Source: Patiria pectinifera (lineage: Eukaryota > Echinodermata > Asteroidea > Valvatida > Asterinidae). From it: 64,000 nucleotides of DNA. Below, piece by piece: positions 14,001 through 26,000 of this stretch. Within the stretch, counting starts at the first letter, position 1, and the number at the start of each line of letters is the position of its first letter. The notes beneath the pieces are model-generated. The model made no database searches. It was given only the letters and a program-made list of their open reading frames with translations, and was not told the DNA's origin. The stretch spans positions 23,799,430 through 23,863,429 of the forward strand of contig CM057129.1 in the NCBI GenBank assembly GCA_029964075.1, in the 5' to 3' direction. The translations under genes and the position numbers were made by a program.

Positions 14001-17000
14001 TGTATTTTTAACCCGGATTTCAAAATACTGGATACAACAGTATTCTACGACTGTATTCACAGTAAGCATGGAGCGTAGAGTTTCCACATGTAAATGTAGA
14101 CAAAAAAAACAAATGTACATGTATGCCCACGAATTTATGCAGATTAAAATTACACAAATTCATAATCGACCCTCGGTGTTTTTGTCACTGTGTAATTTTT
14201 GTGTGAACCACAGGCACTGAGACAAAGGGAAGGCCTGGGCCACTTATCACCCACGGAGGAACCGCTAAGCAGAGAGCTGCTCAGTGGAAAGTTCACTATT
14301 TTGGTAAGTTTGAAACTAAAATAAAAAACTGACAAAAGTAGGCAATTCAAAGTTCTTAAAATGGAAACGGGTGGAAGGTGTTTCAATACATAAGCCCATA
14401 GCATCTTCCTGTCGCAAGTGTCCATTGAAAACCATTATGTATTGCATTCTCACTACTGATAAGGGACAGACTGCTTTTGGCTGACATTGAAACCAATGAC
14501 GAAAATAGGCTGGTGCCTCATGTGGACTCCCTTCATTTGAACCTCTTTGACAGGAAGCTAGTCCATAATGGCTTCCATCCTAGGCTGTTGCCTTACATTA
14601 AGTCCCTTCATTAGAACTCCTTGCTGATAGGAAACTAGACCCTAATGGCCACCACCGTAGGCTGGGCCTTCATTTGAATCCCTCTTCTGACAGGTCACTA
14701 GACCATAAGGCTGGTGCCTTATACTAAGTCTGTTCATTAGAACCCCTCTGCTGACAGGGAACCTGACAGCAATTGCTTCTACCCAAGGCATGTCCCGTAT
14801 GCACCCTCATATGAACCCCTTTGCTGACAGGAAACTAGGCCGTAATGGCCACCACTTTAGGCTGAAGCCTTATATTAATGTACCCTCATTTGAACCCCTC
14901 TGCTGACAGGAAACGAGACCGTAATGGCCACCACCCTAGGCTGGTGCCTTATATTTACATATCCTCATTTAAACCCCTTTGCTGACAGGAAACTAGACCA
15001 TTATGACCTCCGCTTTAGGCTGAAGCTTAGTACAATCCACTCATTAGAACCCCACTGTTGACAGGAAACTAGACTGAAATGGTCACCACGTTAAGCTGGT
15101 GCCTAATATTGCATATGGGTCATTCCACGAAGTTGGGTACACAATCAATGCATCAGTGACTAGTGGTCCAGTGAAAACAAAGTGCTGTTATTTCTTTTTT
15201 GACAAATTAATCACATTTTTTATCTATCCTGATTTATTGAGGATGAATGGGCGAACAAGAAAAAAATATTTTTTGGGACCTCCAATTGGTCGAAACCCAA
15301 ACTACGTCACCAAAATATCATGGTATCCATGTTTATTTTAAGAATATTTTGTGACATGAAACATACTCCGTCTTTAATGTACGATTCTGTGTTCCCAAGA
15401 GTATATTTTAAATAATGTTTTGCAAATAAAGTTGAACCAATAGACCGTTTACGATTCCCTGATTGTTATTTATTCCATGCGTCTTGCATTTCTGGAGTAT
15501 CGATCACGGAAGTCTCAGCACACATCGTAACATTTCGTGTCAGCAATGTTACGAGGTGAGACCGAAATTTACCGACATATTGTAAAATGTCAGTGTCATT
15601 TAGAAGACCCAAATAACGATTTCCACGAGAAACAGTAGCATTCCATTCGTATCCAACCAGAAATCATGAAAAAAACTACACGATTTTTAAAAACAACCGT
15701 GGTTATTCACTGGGAGTTGACTTCGCATCCACTAAAAAACGTGACGATGTGATAATTACATGTAAATGCGATCGCGCGTGCCCCTCTATAGATTCTCTGG
15801 ATGAACGTCTTGCGATCAAAGTACCCGGATGCAACCCTTGCTTTGTTGCAAGAAGAAACCCGCGTGCTTTCGGCGACTTTTCCATCGTGGGTGCCAATAG
15901 TTTTGGCGTCATTTTGTTACGGTGTGATGTCGGTTACGAAGTATACCACATTCGAGGAGGACACAAGGGTTAGATTACAGATTTACCAACACGGTGCCTG
16001 GTAATCCCGAAGAAATACTCCCTGTGTATGCTGAAACATGAATAACATCTCAAACAATTGTTGCAGTATAGTTGACGCGCTGAAACCTGCACTTTAGCTA
16101 CGGAATGGATACGAAACAAAATGGTAACCGCGTGACGATGTGATATTCCATTTCCGTGATTTGGCATAAAACATGCTCATGCACGGTCAAATACTCCAGG
16201 TTCTGCATGGAAAGACCTGATTGGTTTTTTTTTAACATGGAAGAGGCGAAGCTTTCACAAATGACGCTAAATATGTGTCCAGAAACCCTAACTGAAATTG
16301 CACATCGTAATGGAAATATCACGACGTGGTTTCCATGTGACGGTGTGGTACGATTATGTGTTTTGGCCTGTGCTTTTGCCTGCGTTGGATGGTCAACGTC
16401 TGATCTATTAAAAATGGGGTCCTTTTCATTTATCTATTTGAAGGGGGTTCGAAAGTTGGTGATTTTTTACTGAAGTTAGTCTAAAATAAGAGGGGAACAT
16501 GGCAAGTGTCAAAATTGATTGGTCACAGGCCAGGTACCCCCAGACCATTCCATTCTCATAATGGGGGTGGAGCATCATGTGATTTTCTTTTTCTGGTTTG
16601 AATTAAGATATTTCAACATTTTTTTCAGACAAAAGAAACAAAACACATAAGAATAAATAGTACAAAACTAAAAAAAAATCTTCCCCTAAGAAATAAATTC
16701 ATAATTTGCTTTGATTTAGGCTTCAGCGTGTTCAGTAAATTCATCCATTTGGGAATGGTATATCCATAGAACATGCATCCAACAACACTGTTATGTAATG
16801 GGTACTAGAGGGTGGGAATGGAGTGGGGAAGGGGAGGGTACTGGAGTGGGGAAGGGGGGGTGGGGTAGGGGAGGGTAGGGACAGGATACGGGAAGGATGG
16901 GGACGGCCAAATGGTTTAGGCATCACATCTTGAGATGTAATCAGAACGTTCGATAATTTGGCATCCATGTTACATGTGAAACCCAACCCTGTCCAATATG

Positions 17001-20000
17001 GGAGTTTCAAAGCTAAACTCTCTCACATATTTAGCTGATGTTTCAAATTTGTTCATTTTTAATTAATATACCGGTAAATGAAGTTTTACTCATTTTTTAT
17101 GAAGTTTAAAGTTTATTACCTGATTTAAGACTGAATTGTTTGTGATGGACTTATGATGGACTTGCAGGAACTTGTGATGGACTCGACTACAACACTGTTA
17201 TGTAATGGGTACTAGAAGGGTGGGAATGGAGTGGGGGGGTGGGGTGGGGTAGAGGAGGGTGGGGACGGGATACGGGAAGGATGGGGATGGCAAAATAGTT
17301 TAGGCATCACATCTTGAGATGTAATCAGAACGTTCGATAATTTGGCATCCATGTTACATGTGAAACCAACCCTGTCCAATATGTAATGGGTACTAGAAGG
17401 GTGGGAATGGAGTGGGGGAGGGTGTGGGGTGGGGTAGGGGAGGGTGGGGACGGGATACGGGAAGGATGGGGATGGCAAAATGGTTTAGGCATCACATCTT
17501 GAGATGTAATCAGAACGTTCGATAATTTGGCATCCATGTTACATGTGAAACCCAACCCTGTCCAATATGGGAGTCTCAAAGCTAAACTCTCTCACATCTT
17601 TAGCTGTTGTTTCAAATTTGTTCATTTTTAATTAATATAAATGAAGTTTTACTCATTTTTTATCAAGTTTAAAGTTTATTACCTTATAATCCATATATTG
17701 GTTTCACGTGTAACAGGACACCAATATTTTGGTGTCATTGTTACAAGTGAAACCACAAAATTATTTTGCATGGATACTGTCTTGTGTAAAAGAAATGGTA
17801 ACATGGCAAAATAAGTTGAATGTGGGTTTGCTTCCTTGTGTTTTACACATGTTTGGTGTAGACAAACATTTTTGGAACAGACAATACAAGAAAAAATGTG
17901 TATGAAGGGCCAAATTTATATAATTTGCCCATTTCATGTGAATGAACACAGCTGATTTCAATAATCTCATAACGATTAGCCAAAAAATGTATGAATTTAA
18001 TAAATGTACTTATCAAGCCCTTTTAAATACATTCTATACTTGGAGCATATCAATTCTATAAAATAGCAATGGGAAAGGTGATTCCTCATGTTTGGTGTCC
18101 ATGTTACAGGTGAAACTTGCTTTGCATCTGTTAATAAACAACACTGTTAAAAATAAAACGTTTGACAAGATGTCTCAAAATGGTTTATTATTTTAGACAC
18201 TACATATATGGCAGCACCTAAAAAAGTTATTTTAGTGCTCTTCACATTATTTTGAAAAACTCACCCTCATGTCACACATTCTGTACCCAACTTTGTGGAA
18301 TTACCCTTATACATGTACATGTAGTTCCTTCATTGGAACCTCTCTGCTGACAGGAAACTAGACCATAATGGCTACATGTAGGCTAAGGGGCCAATTTCAT
18401 AGAGCTGCTTAAGCACAAAATTTGCTTAAGCACAAAAACGTCTTGCTTAATAAAATCAGGTTACCGGCCAAAACTCCATGCGATTGTTATGCTAAGTAAA
18501 CAACAGCTAAATACCAGTCACAAGCAATGTACATCACATGGAGTTTTGGCCGGTAACCTAATTTTACTAAGCAATGTTTTTTCGTGCTTAAGCAAATTTT
18601 CTGCTTAAGCAGCTCTATGAAATTGGGCCCTTGTGATGTGTTAAGTGTATTAGTTTCTCAACTTTTCCTCAGCCACAGAGAGACACAACAGGGGCAGCCA
18701 TTGCGTTATTCTCAGCCAAGCTACATGCTCCCAATGCAGTACCAATGCAGGCTGTCCTACAGGCGGTGGTCTTCCAGCTGGACCATGCCTTGTCAGAGTA
18801 AGTCCAGATTTGTGTGTGTGTGTGTGTGTGTGTGGTAATAATATCGGGCCGTTTATCGCCAGAACGACGTGATTTTCTGTTAACCCTAACCAACCCCAAC
18901 CCTTCAAAATCCAACTGCATGTTTGTTGGGATCTGTTGGAGTGAGTGCCGCACCATTAAACTGATTATGCTTTACATGGGGTGAGGCAACAGTTTTGGTG
19001 TACAGTTTACCATATAGTGTTGGACTTTGTAATAGTGACGTAAGGTTCCTAGTAAATCACTCAAGGGGGTTAGGGTTAAGGAAGAAAGTTGCAGTGAGCG
19101 GTTCAATATGATTGCTTAATCTTTACTAGGCAACTTTGCACAATTTTATCAACTCCCACTTAAAGCAACAGGTGTCGGGGATGTCATATTATAGTATTGA
19201 TATCAGAGAATCTGAAAAAAGTTAACATGTGTTGCCATTAATTGGAGTCGTATGGAGTAATTTTGCTTGTGGTGCCATCATAGATCTCACTGTCTACATA
19301 TTAATGCTGCGGCGGGCTTTGCTTTTCCATAATTCAACAAAGTAAATATGCATAGAATGATCTACATGTAATGCGTTAAAGAGTCCCATGTCTTGCTGAC
19401 ATCTCTGACGATGCCCCGTTCATCATGGCCGTACGGGGAGTGGACCCTCTTAACATTTCATTTCCTCAATTGGCACAGCGACTGTTACCTGTCCCTTAAC
19501 GTCAGTCCGACACATAACTCATCCTTCAGGATTTTCTTGGCGGTTTGTATCATCCGATTGTCGACTGAGTGCCTCTTAGCCTAAGCCAACGCAAGGATTG
19601 TGGATTTGTCTGTCAGTGCATTGTTGAAGTATTGATTGGGTTATTAGCTTGTCGAGATTTCCCATGAGTCATCTGAGGAGAGAGAGGGGGGGGGGGGGCT
19701 TAGCCTGGACGTAGAATAGAGAAATAGAGATACGTTCGGCTTAAACATTGCTCTTTCTCTCTCTGTGCCTGAATGAGTGTGGGGGTTGACATTTTGGGAT
19801 CGTTTGGGGGGAATTTTGCTTGGAGTTAAAATTTCAGTTTCAAATAGTTTAAAAAAGACACAGCAATCCTTTATGTTTTTCTTTTTAATTTACCTATAAA
19901 TTTGTAAAGGGGTAAGAGATTGACAGTATAGTTATCAATGTTTATAAATAGTTACCCTGTATTTTTGTACAAATAGTTAAAAAAAAAGACAGAAACAAAT

Positions 20001-23000
20001 ACCGAAATCAGAAAGAAAATGACTTATAGTCATGATCTATGTTGATTTAAAGGGAATATACAACATTTGCAAACATCGAAAAATAAAACTGCCAGATTTT
20101 TACGAAATACCTTACTAGGATGTTGGAAAATGACAGTTTAAAGCATCCTGTAAAATTATGGCACCTGGTGTGAAGTCATTTTCAAGAAAATGGTATATTT
20201 GTAAAAAAATCCAACAGTGGTCGGCCGACCACCGTTGGAAAAACCTAACTATTTGTCAGCCACTGCTTCAAATTTACCATTTTTTTTTCAGTCGAAATTT
20301 TGTTTGGTATTGGTTACATGTTCATGAACGGGTGCAGGCCAGCTAGACTGGTTCCCTTACCTTACAATTTTCCGGCATCTGTAAATTGATCCATTTTATA
20401 TTTAGTGGAGTCAGGGAACCAGACTACTTGAACATTTTTGTTTTTCTTGGTTTTTTCAGCATTTTCGAACACAAAACTTTAAACATGTCAGTGTAACAAT
20501 ATTTGATCTATGATACTAACCCCTCAAATAGTTCATTTCTGAAAATAACAGCAAAAGCCAATGATGTATATTCCCTTTAAAGGATGTCTGTTTTTAAATA
20601 TTTCGCTTTCTCAGCTTGCAAATTGGGGAAAAGATCTAGAACTGGAGTTTTAGGAACTGGGAACTTCCACTGTTTATCATTCACGTTTTGTCCTCCAAGT
20701 TATAGACTACAACTTTACATCAGGCACAGAATATAGATAGCAGACAAGCCGGCTCCTCATGCATAAAGATGATCACCTTACTCAGACTCTGCACTTCGTA
20801 GAATTAAAGAGCCATCAAGCTGACATGTTAATTTGAAGCTATCTGTAGGTAAATGCACTCTGAAAGTTCACTGTACCTGGACAGGAAGTTACATGTAGAA
20901 CCCGTCATTCATCAAGGATTTATGTGCAATTAAAAGCACATGAATGGCTGCATTTTGCACTTTTTCACTGACACGGCGTAATGTGCTGAAACATCCCTTT
21001 CAGCGTTTCCGTGTGACAGGCAGTCAGGTTTTTTTTTTCTAATCCTGTCAGTTCTGACCAATGAAAAAAAGTCTGTCCCGAGCCAATGTGGCTCATCAGG
21101 CCGGCGTTTATCTCCGGTTTCAGTAGCATGAAACAACTGAGAATATTTCTACTCCCCCTGGATGGGATGCTAGTCCATCGCAGGTTACTCCCCAGCTAAT
21201 GCCGGTACCCATTTATACTCCTGGGTGGAGAGGGGCAAGTGGGGGTGAAGTGCCTTGCCCAAGGACACAATATATGACCAGCGGCTGGATTCGAATCCCG
21301 GACCCTCTGATCATGAGTCACGAACCCTAACCACTAGGCCACACACTCCCCTTGATGAAATGAAAACAATGAAAACAATTTAGAAAAGTCTTGACAGGAA
21401 TTTTTTTTTTTGCATGTTGGTGGGGTAGAATGTACACTGAGGACACTGAATGACAATGAGAATGCAACTTGTCCTGAGGTGACAACCATGCACCAGACCC
21501 GTCCCCGGAGGGGCAGGCTCCACTGGCAAGCAATTGGCCCCCCCCCCCACTGGCAAAAGCCCAAAGCGTCATAAGTATATGAATTTTTTTTTTTTTTCTT
21601 GTGGTGTGCCCCTCAACGGGTACTGTGCTCCCGGTCATAAGTATAAGAAAATTTTGTTTTTTTCTTGTGGTGTGCCCCTCACCGGGTACTGTGCTCCCCC
21701 CCAACCCTCCACAATGCCCTGAGCTGGCAACAGGACTGCCATGTACTGTCAAATAAAAGAGTTGCAAGAAATTTGAAGGATATGAACAAACAATTAGAAG
21801 ACGCCAATAGGACAACGGAAATCCTTAATGATCAAACAAATTTCCATGCTTGTTTTGTTCTTTAAAGCTCGTTTTCAATTAAGCTTTTTTTTCCCCTCAG
21901 TGTTCACCCCCCCCCCCCAGTAAACGTTTTTCTCAGGTAATTTGTAAAAAAATATTTGTATATAGTTAATGGTTTTAATATTTATGCTCATGCATTTTTT
22001 AGTTTGATTCCATTCCTGTAATTGGCGGTGCGTCCGCTGTTGGATGTGGTTGATAAATAACCTAATAAATAAATAAAGAATTGAATAAATAAATGAATTC
22101 ACTAGGTAGACGCATTATGAACTTGTACTTTAATATTGAAAGAAGTTTTGTTGCAGCCATCTTTAAAGTAGCCTTGGTCAAGGCATTAGATGATAGTGTC
22201 CGATGATCGATGGTTGGCCGCTAAAATAAACAGAAGCCACGCGCTAAGCACTCAAACGTACTATACATGTACATGTACATGTATGAAGCGCGAACAGTGA
22301 CCTCAAGCAGCTAGGCTAAATACGCAAATCAGTTGGAGCAACCGTTACGATCTTTTTCGGACAGTTTTCGTTGTTGTTCCTGGATTTATATCGAGTGATA
22401 TTTGGTCTGCGGACTACAAACTTGTTGGAGCATGTAGCCACACTATCCAGCTCTCCATCCATGTAAAATGTGAGCCTCCATGACCAAGTACTGAATAATA
22501 ATCATCTCTTTATTCTCATATGGGTCGTCGTTGGAAATCCAGCGACAAAATAGAGAAAAACATAAGCCAAGGCGTTCAATTGTTTCACGGCATGCGTTCA
22601 GCACCAAACGATTGGCATATTGTATTCTAGTCATGTGTGGTCGCTATTCGCGCTTCACACAGTACGTGTGGTACGTGAAAGCATAGCGCGCGGCTACTGT
22701 TTTATGTTAGCGGCCGACCAACGATCATCGGACACTATCGCCAAATGACCAAGGCTAACTATAAAGTGGATGCCTGTGTTCCATAAGTAATTGCATACAT
22801 GTACATGTATGTAGACATGTGAATTCATTGTTACTCAGTTTAAATAACAAGTAACATCTTGAAGATGGGTACTGAAAGAAATGGGACGAAAGAGGAAAGT
22901 GCATTTTTAACTCTCACCCCTACCAACGCCCAGAATTTATACCATGAATTCAAGTCTGACTCTGCAGTTTCCCCCTCCCCCCCCCCAGAGAAAGAACGCA

Positions 23001-26000
23001 TGTTAATGTTGGTAACATCCACATCAAAAGGTGTACAGGCAGCCAAAACTACACAGCTCAGATGATTTCCCCCGACTCGGAATCCTTCATTCATACTGCC
23101 TGCTGGAACATTTTTCGTGCGATCGAATTACAAGTCAGAGAAATGTCTTAATGAAATTGCTGAGAGCTAAAAGAGGAGCGTGGTACTGTATGTCACTGTG
23201 CTGGCTGGCTGGAAAAAAAAATTGCCAATTCCTGGGCTGATTGGAACGTGGCGCAATCAGGTGGCAATGCATTGAATTCTCGGAACTTTTTTTGTTCTAC
23301 CTTTGCTTAGTCATTTCTTTTTAATGGAGTAATTCTGATATGGCCATTCCACAGAAAGTTGTTTGGAACACATTATGTCTTCTCTGGTGTCGTAAACAAT
23401 CTCTTTCATGATTAGCAAAAAATTGACATATGTGAAGCTACAATGCTTGTCAAACCATGGACAAAATTATACATTACATTGGCTTGGCCAGGATATAATC
23501 AACAAGAAAGTTTTTAAATTCTTGAAATTAATATATCTGGAAATAATACACAAGGAATCACTTATCGTGGTACTGTGAGACAGTCTTCTACAGGTACGTG
23601 TACTGAATATAGAAAATTATTTGAATTATAATATTGAGATATTTATTTTGAACATTGTTTTCAGTGTCTACAGTACATTTGTGCAGTATTTGTGAAGAGA
23701 AGTACATGTACATGTACATGCACAAATGAAGATGTACTCATACATACATGTACATGTACATGTGTGCACATGTATTATTGAACATGAAGACAATGTACAT
23801 GTGCAGTATTTTATCCGTGGTTCATATCGTACATGTACATCTATAGATGTACCTGTCCGTATACATGAGTTCAATAATTATATTAATGTGTGAAGCAACC
23901 TACAATGTACATGTAAATTATACATGTACGGTACATGTAACCATTCTTGAAATAATTCTTGTAACTTGACAAGCATTAAAGATGCCATTGAACTGAATAT
24001 TCTTGCTCCATGTAATTGACCCCGCTGGACAGTGGGACACCACAGAGCCATTAATACAAATGCACGACCCGCTGCAAGGATGTCGTCGGATGTTGAAGGT
24101 GTCAGGTGGAAGACTCGCACGTTTCAACCTTTGTATCCTGGGCAGAACTTCAGATGGCTTTTCCTGGCTCTTTGCTCAATTGCTCTTCAGCAGGGATGCT
24201 GTAGGTTATTCTGTGCGGCACGTTTCTCGCTGTGGGTGACATTTGATGGTCACAGTTAATCTAATAAGATGGAGGAGACTTGAGGAGACAAGGAGATGTT
24301 GTGTCAGTGATAAATAAGACTTTAAGTGTGTTAAAAGCATTTGATATCTTGTACGGTTACAAACAACACGCAAGCTTGTGAGAGTGCTTAATTATTTGGG
24401 TCACTCTGTAATTTTGAGGTCCACTCTTTCAAGCTAGATTTTTAATCATGACGCATATATGTGCATTGGTGCTGGATACACAAATTTACGTGCAGTTGTA
24501 TAGAAACACCTGTAGTAATGAGCACGGAGCTAGGAAAGGAGTATAGAGTGACTGTATTGTACCTGTATCACATGTCTGTTATGATTCACCATGAAACTTG
24601 AGAGTGAAAATCTGGTGCATAGGCAGACATGTACCGGTACTACATGTACATGTACATGTACATTGAAACGTGGATACACATTGTTGTTCAGTAGTTGATG
24701 GGATAAATTATGATGTACAAGGTATTTGTGGGGACCGAAGATGCTGTGGGGACAACAGAAAGTCCCCATAACTCGGTCCTACTTTGCCGAATAAAAAACT
24801 TTCCCATAACGTTGTGTAGGTTTACAATACATGTACATGTTTTGTGTAATGTACATGTAGGTATTATTGAAGATTAATTTGTCATTGTCGTGATTATCCA
24901 TAACAATCTGCACAGTGTGTATTTTTTCCCCTGTAATTTGAAACTTGCATACATGTACGTAATTCACAAGAAATGAAGCTTGAGAATACATGTACATACA
25001 TACATACATATAATCCTGCATGTGTATGATGTTGGTTCCGACGCCTTCAATTCAGTTGTGATAATTAGAGTTGAGTGGTCCCCTGCCCTTCCTGTTCCCA
25101 CAAGTGTAGGACATGCGGGGTACCGAGCAAGCAAAACAAAGCCCAGGTACCTTCATATAGGAATGACTCACGTTTGGTTGGTTACATTGACATCATCAGC
25201 CCATCCCCACCGAGTGGCACAAATCTAATTATAAGCATTTACACCCACATGTATTTGGCCTTTGGTGGTTATTTTTTTGGTTTTGTTTTGGGGCTTCTTT
25301 GGGGCTCATTTGCAGGAAGTCAGAAGGGGTTGGACCATACATTTTTAGATACCGGTACTTTCCAAGCCAATTGTCATTCGATTGCCTCATTAGGTTGGTT
25401 TTGAAGTTCCAGGCTGCCAGCAGTTTTAAAAATTGTGAACAAAAATCCAGAAATGGAACTGAGAACAGACACGTATTATTGTGTTGCTGTCGTCAGTTTT
25501 CCAAAAAGCTTCACGTCTGTCGTCTTTATCACATCTCATGATCGATGCCTACACTTATACCTGTAAGTAGTTTTTAAAAAAAAGGCTATTGAAATTACAT
25601 GTTTTATTTCAAACACAGCCGATTGCTAAGTCATTGAATATGTAAAAGAAAACCCACCTGATTATGATTTATAATGCAAGAAAAATAAGAAGATGTGACA
25701 TGTATGATAAATAAAAGGAATGTCTTTTTAGTGAGAGTAAAAGGTTAATACATGTAAACGTATGTCATTTAGAAACATCCAGTACATACACTGTACATGT
25801 TTATATGCATCATGTACATATTGTTAGAAACATTTGATAAATTGAAATCAATTTCAGCTATTCACTACAGGGATAGGCCAACAATAAAAAGTGTGTTACA
25901 GTAGCCCAACTTTACTAACTGTATATTTTTGTACCAACATTATAGACCTGAAACTTTTATGTTGCCACATTTAGCCAAAATTTTTGAAGGGGTAAACTGT

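Larger units (their letters stand above)
15117..18306. mobile_element. 3.19-kb element with 27-bp terminal inverted repeats
   Basis: The ends read GGGTCATTCCACGAAG... and, reverse complemented, GGGTAATTCCACAAAG..., matching at 24 of 27 positions. The element interrupts the ~85-bp minisatellite. No open frame longer than about 105 codons and no transposase motif were recognised, so it is probably non-autonomous or decayed. The interior contains a triplicated G-rich segment and six copies of GTTACANGTGAAAC. Confidence 0.75.

Noticed and set aside
15740..16473. Possible transposase in the 3.19-kb element
   Set aside because: The longest frames are 65-105 codons, in different frames, and show no DDE/DDD-type or zinc-finger pattern that I recognise.
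18881..19081. Interstitial telomere from TTAGGG repeats
   Set aside because: Only about two hexamers occur at each end, in inverted orientation and without a longer array, which does not look like a telomere fusion or healing scar.
21327..21815. 162-codon - strand frame with a repeated [14 protein letters not shown] segment
   Set aside because: The repeat in the peptide reflects a ~66-bp tandem DNA duplication, and the frame runs into a SINE head. No homology recognised.
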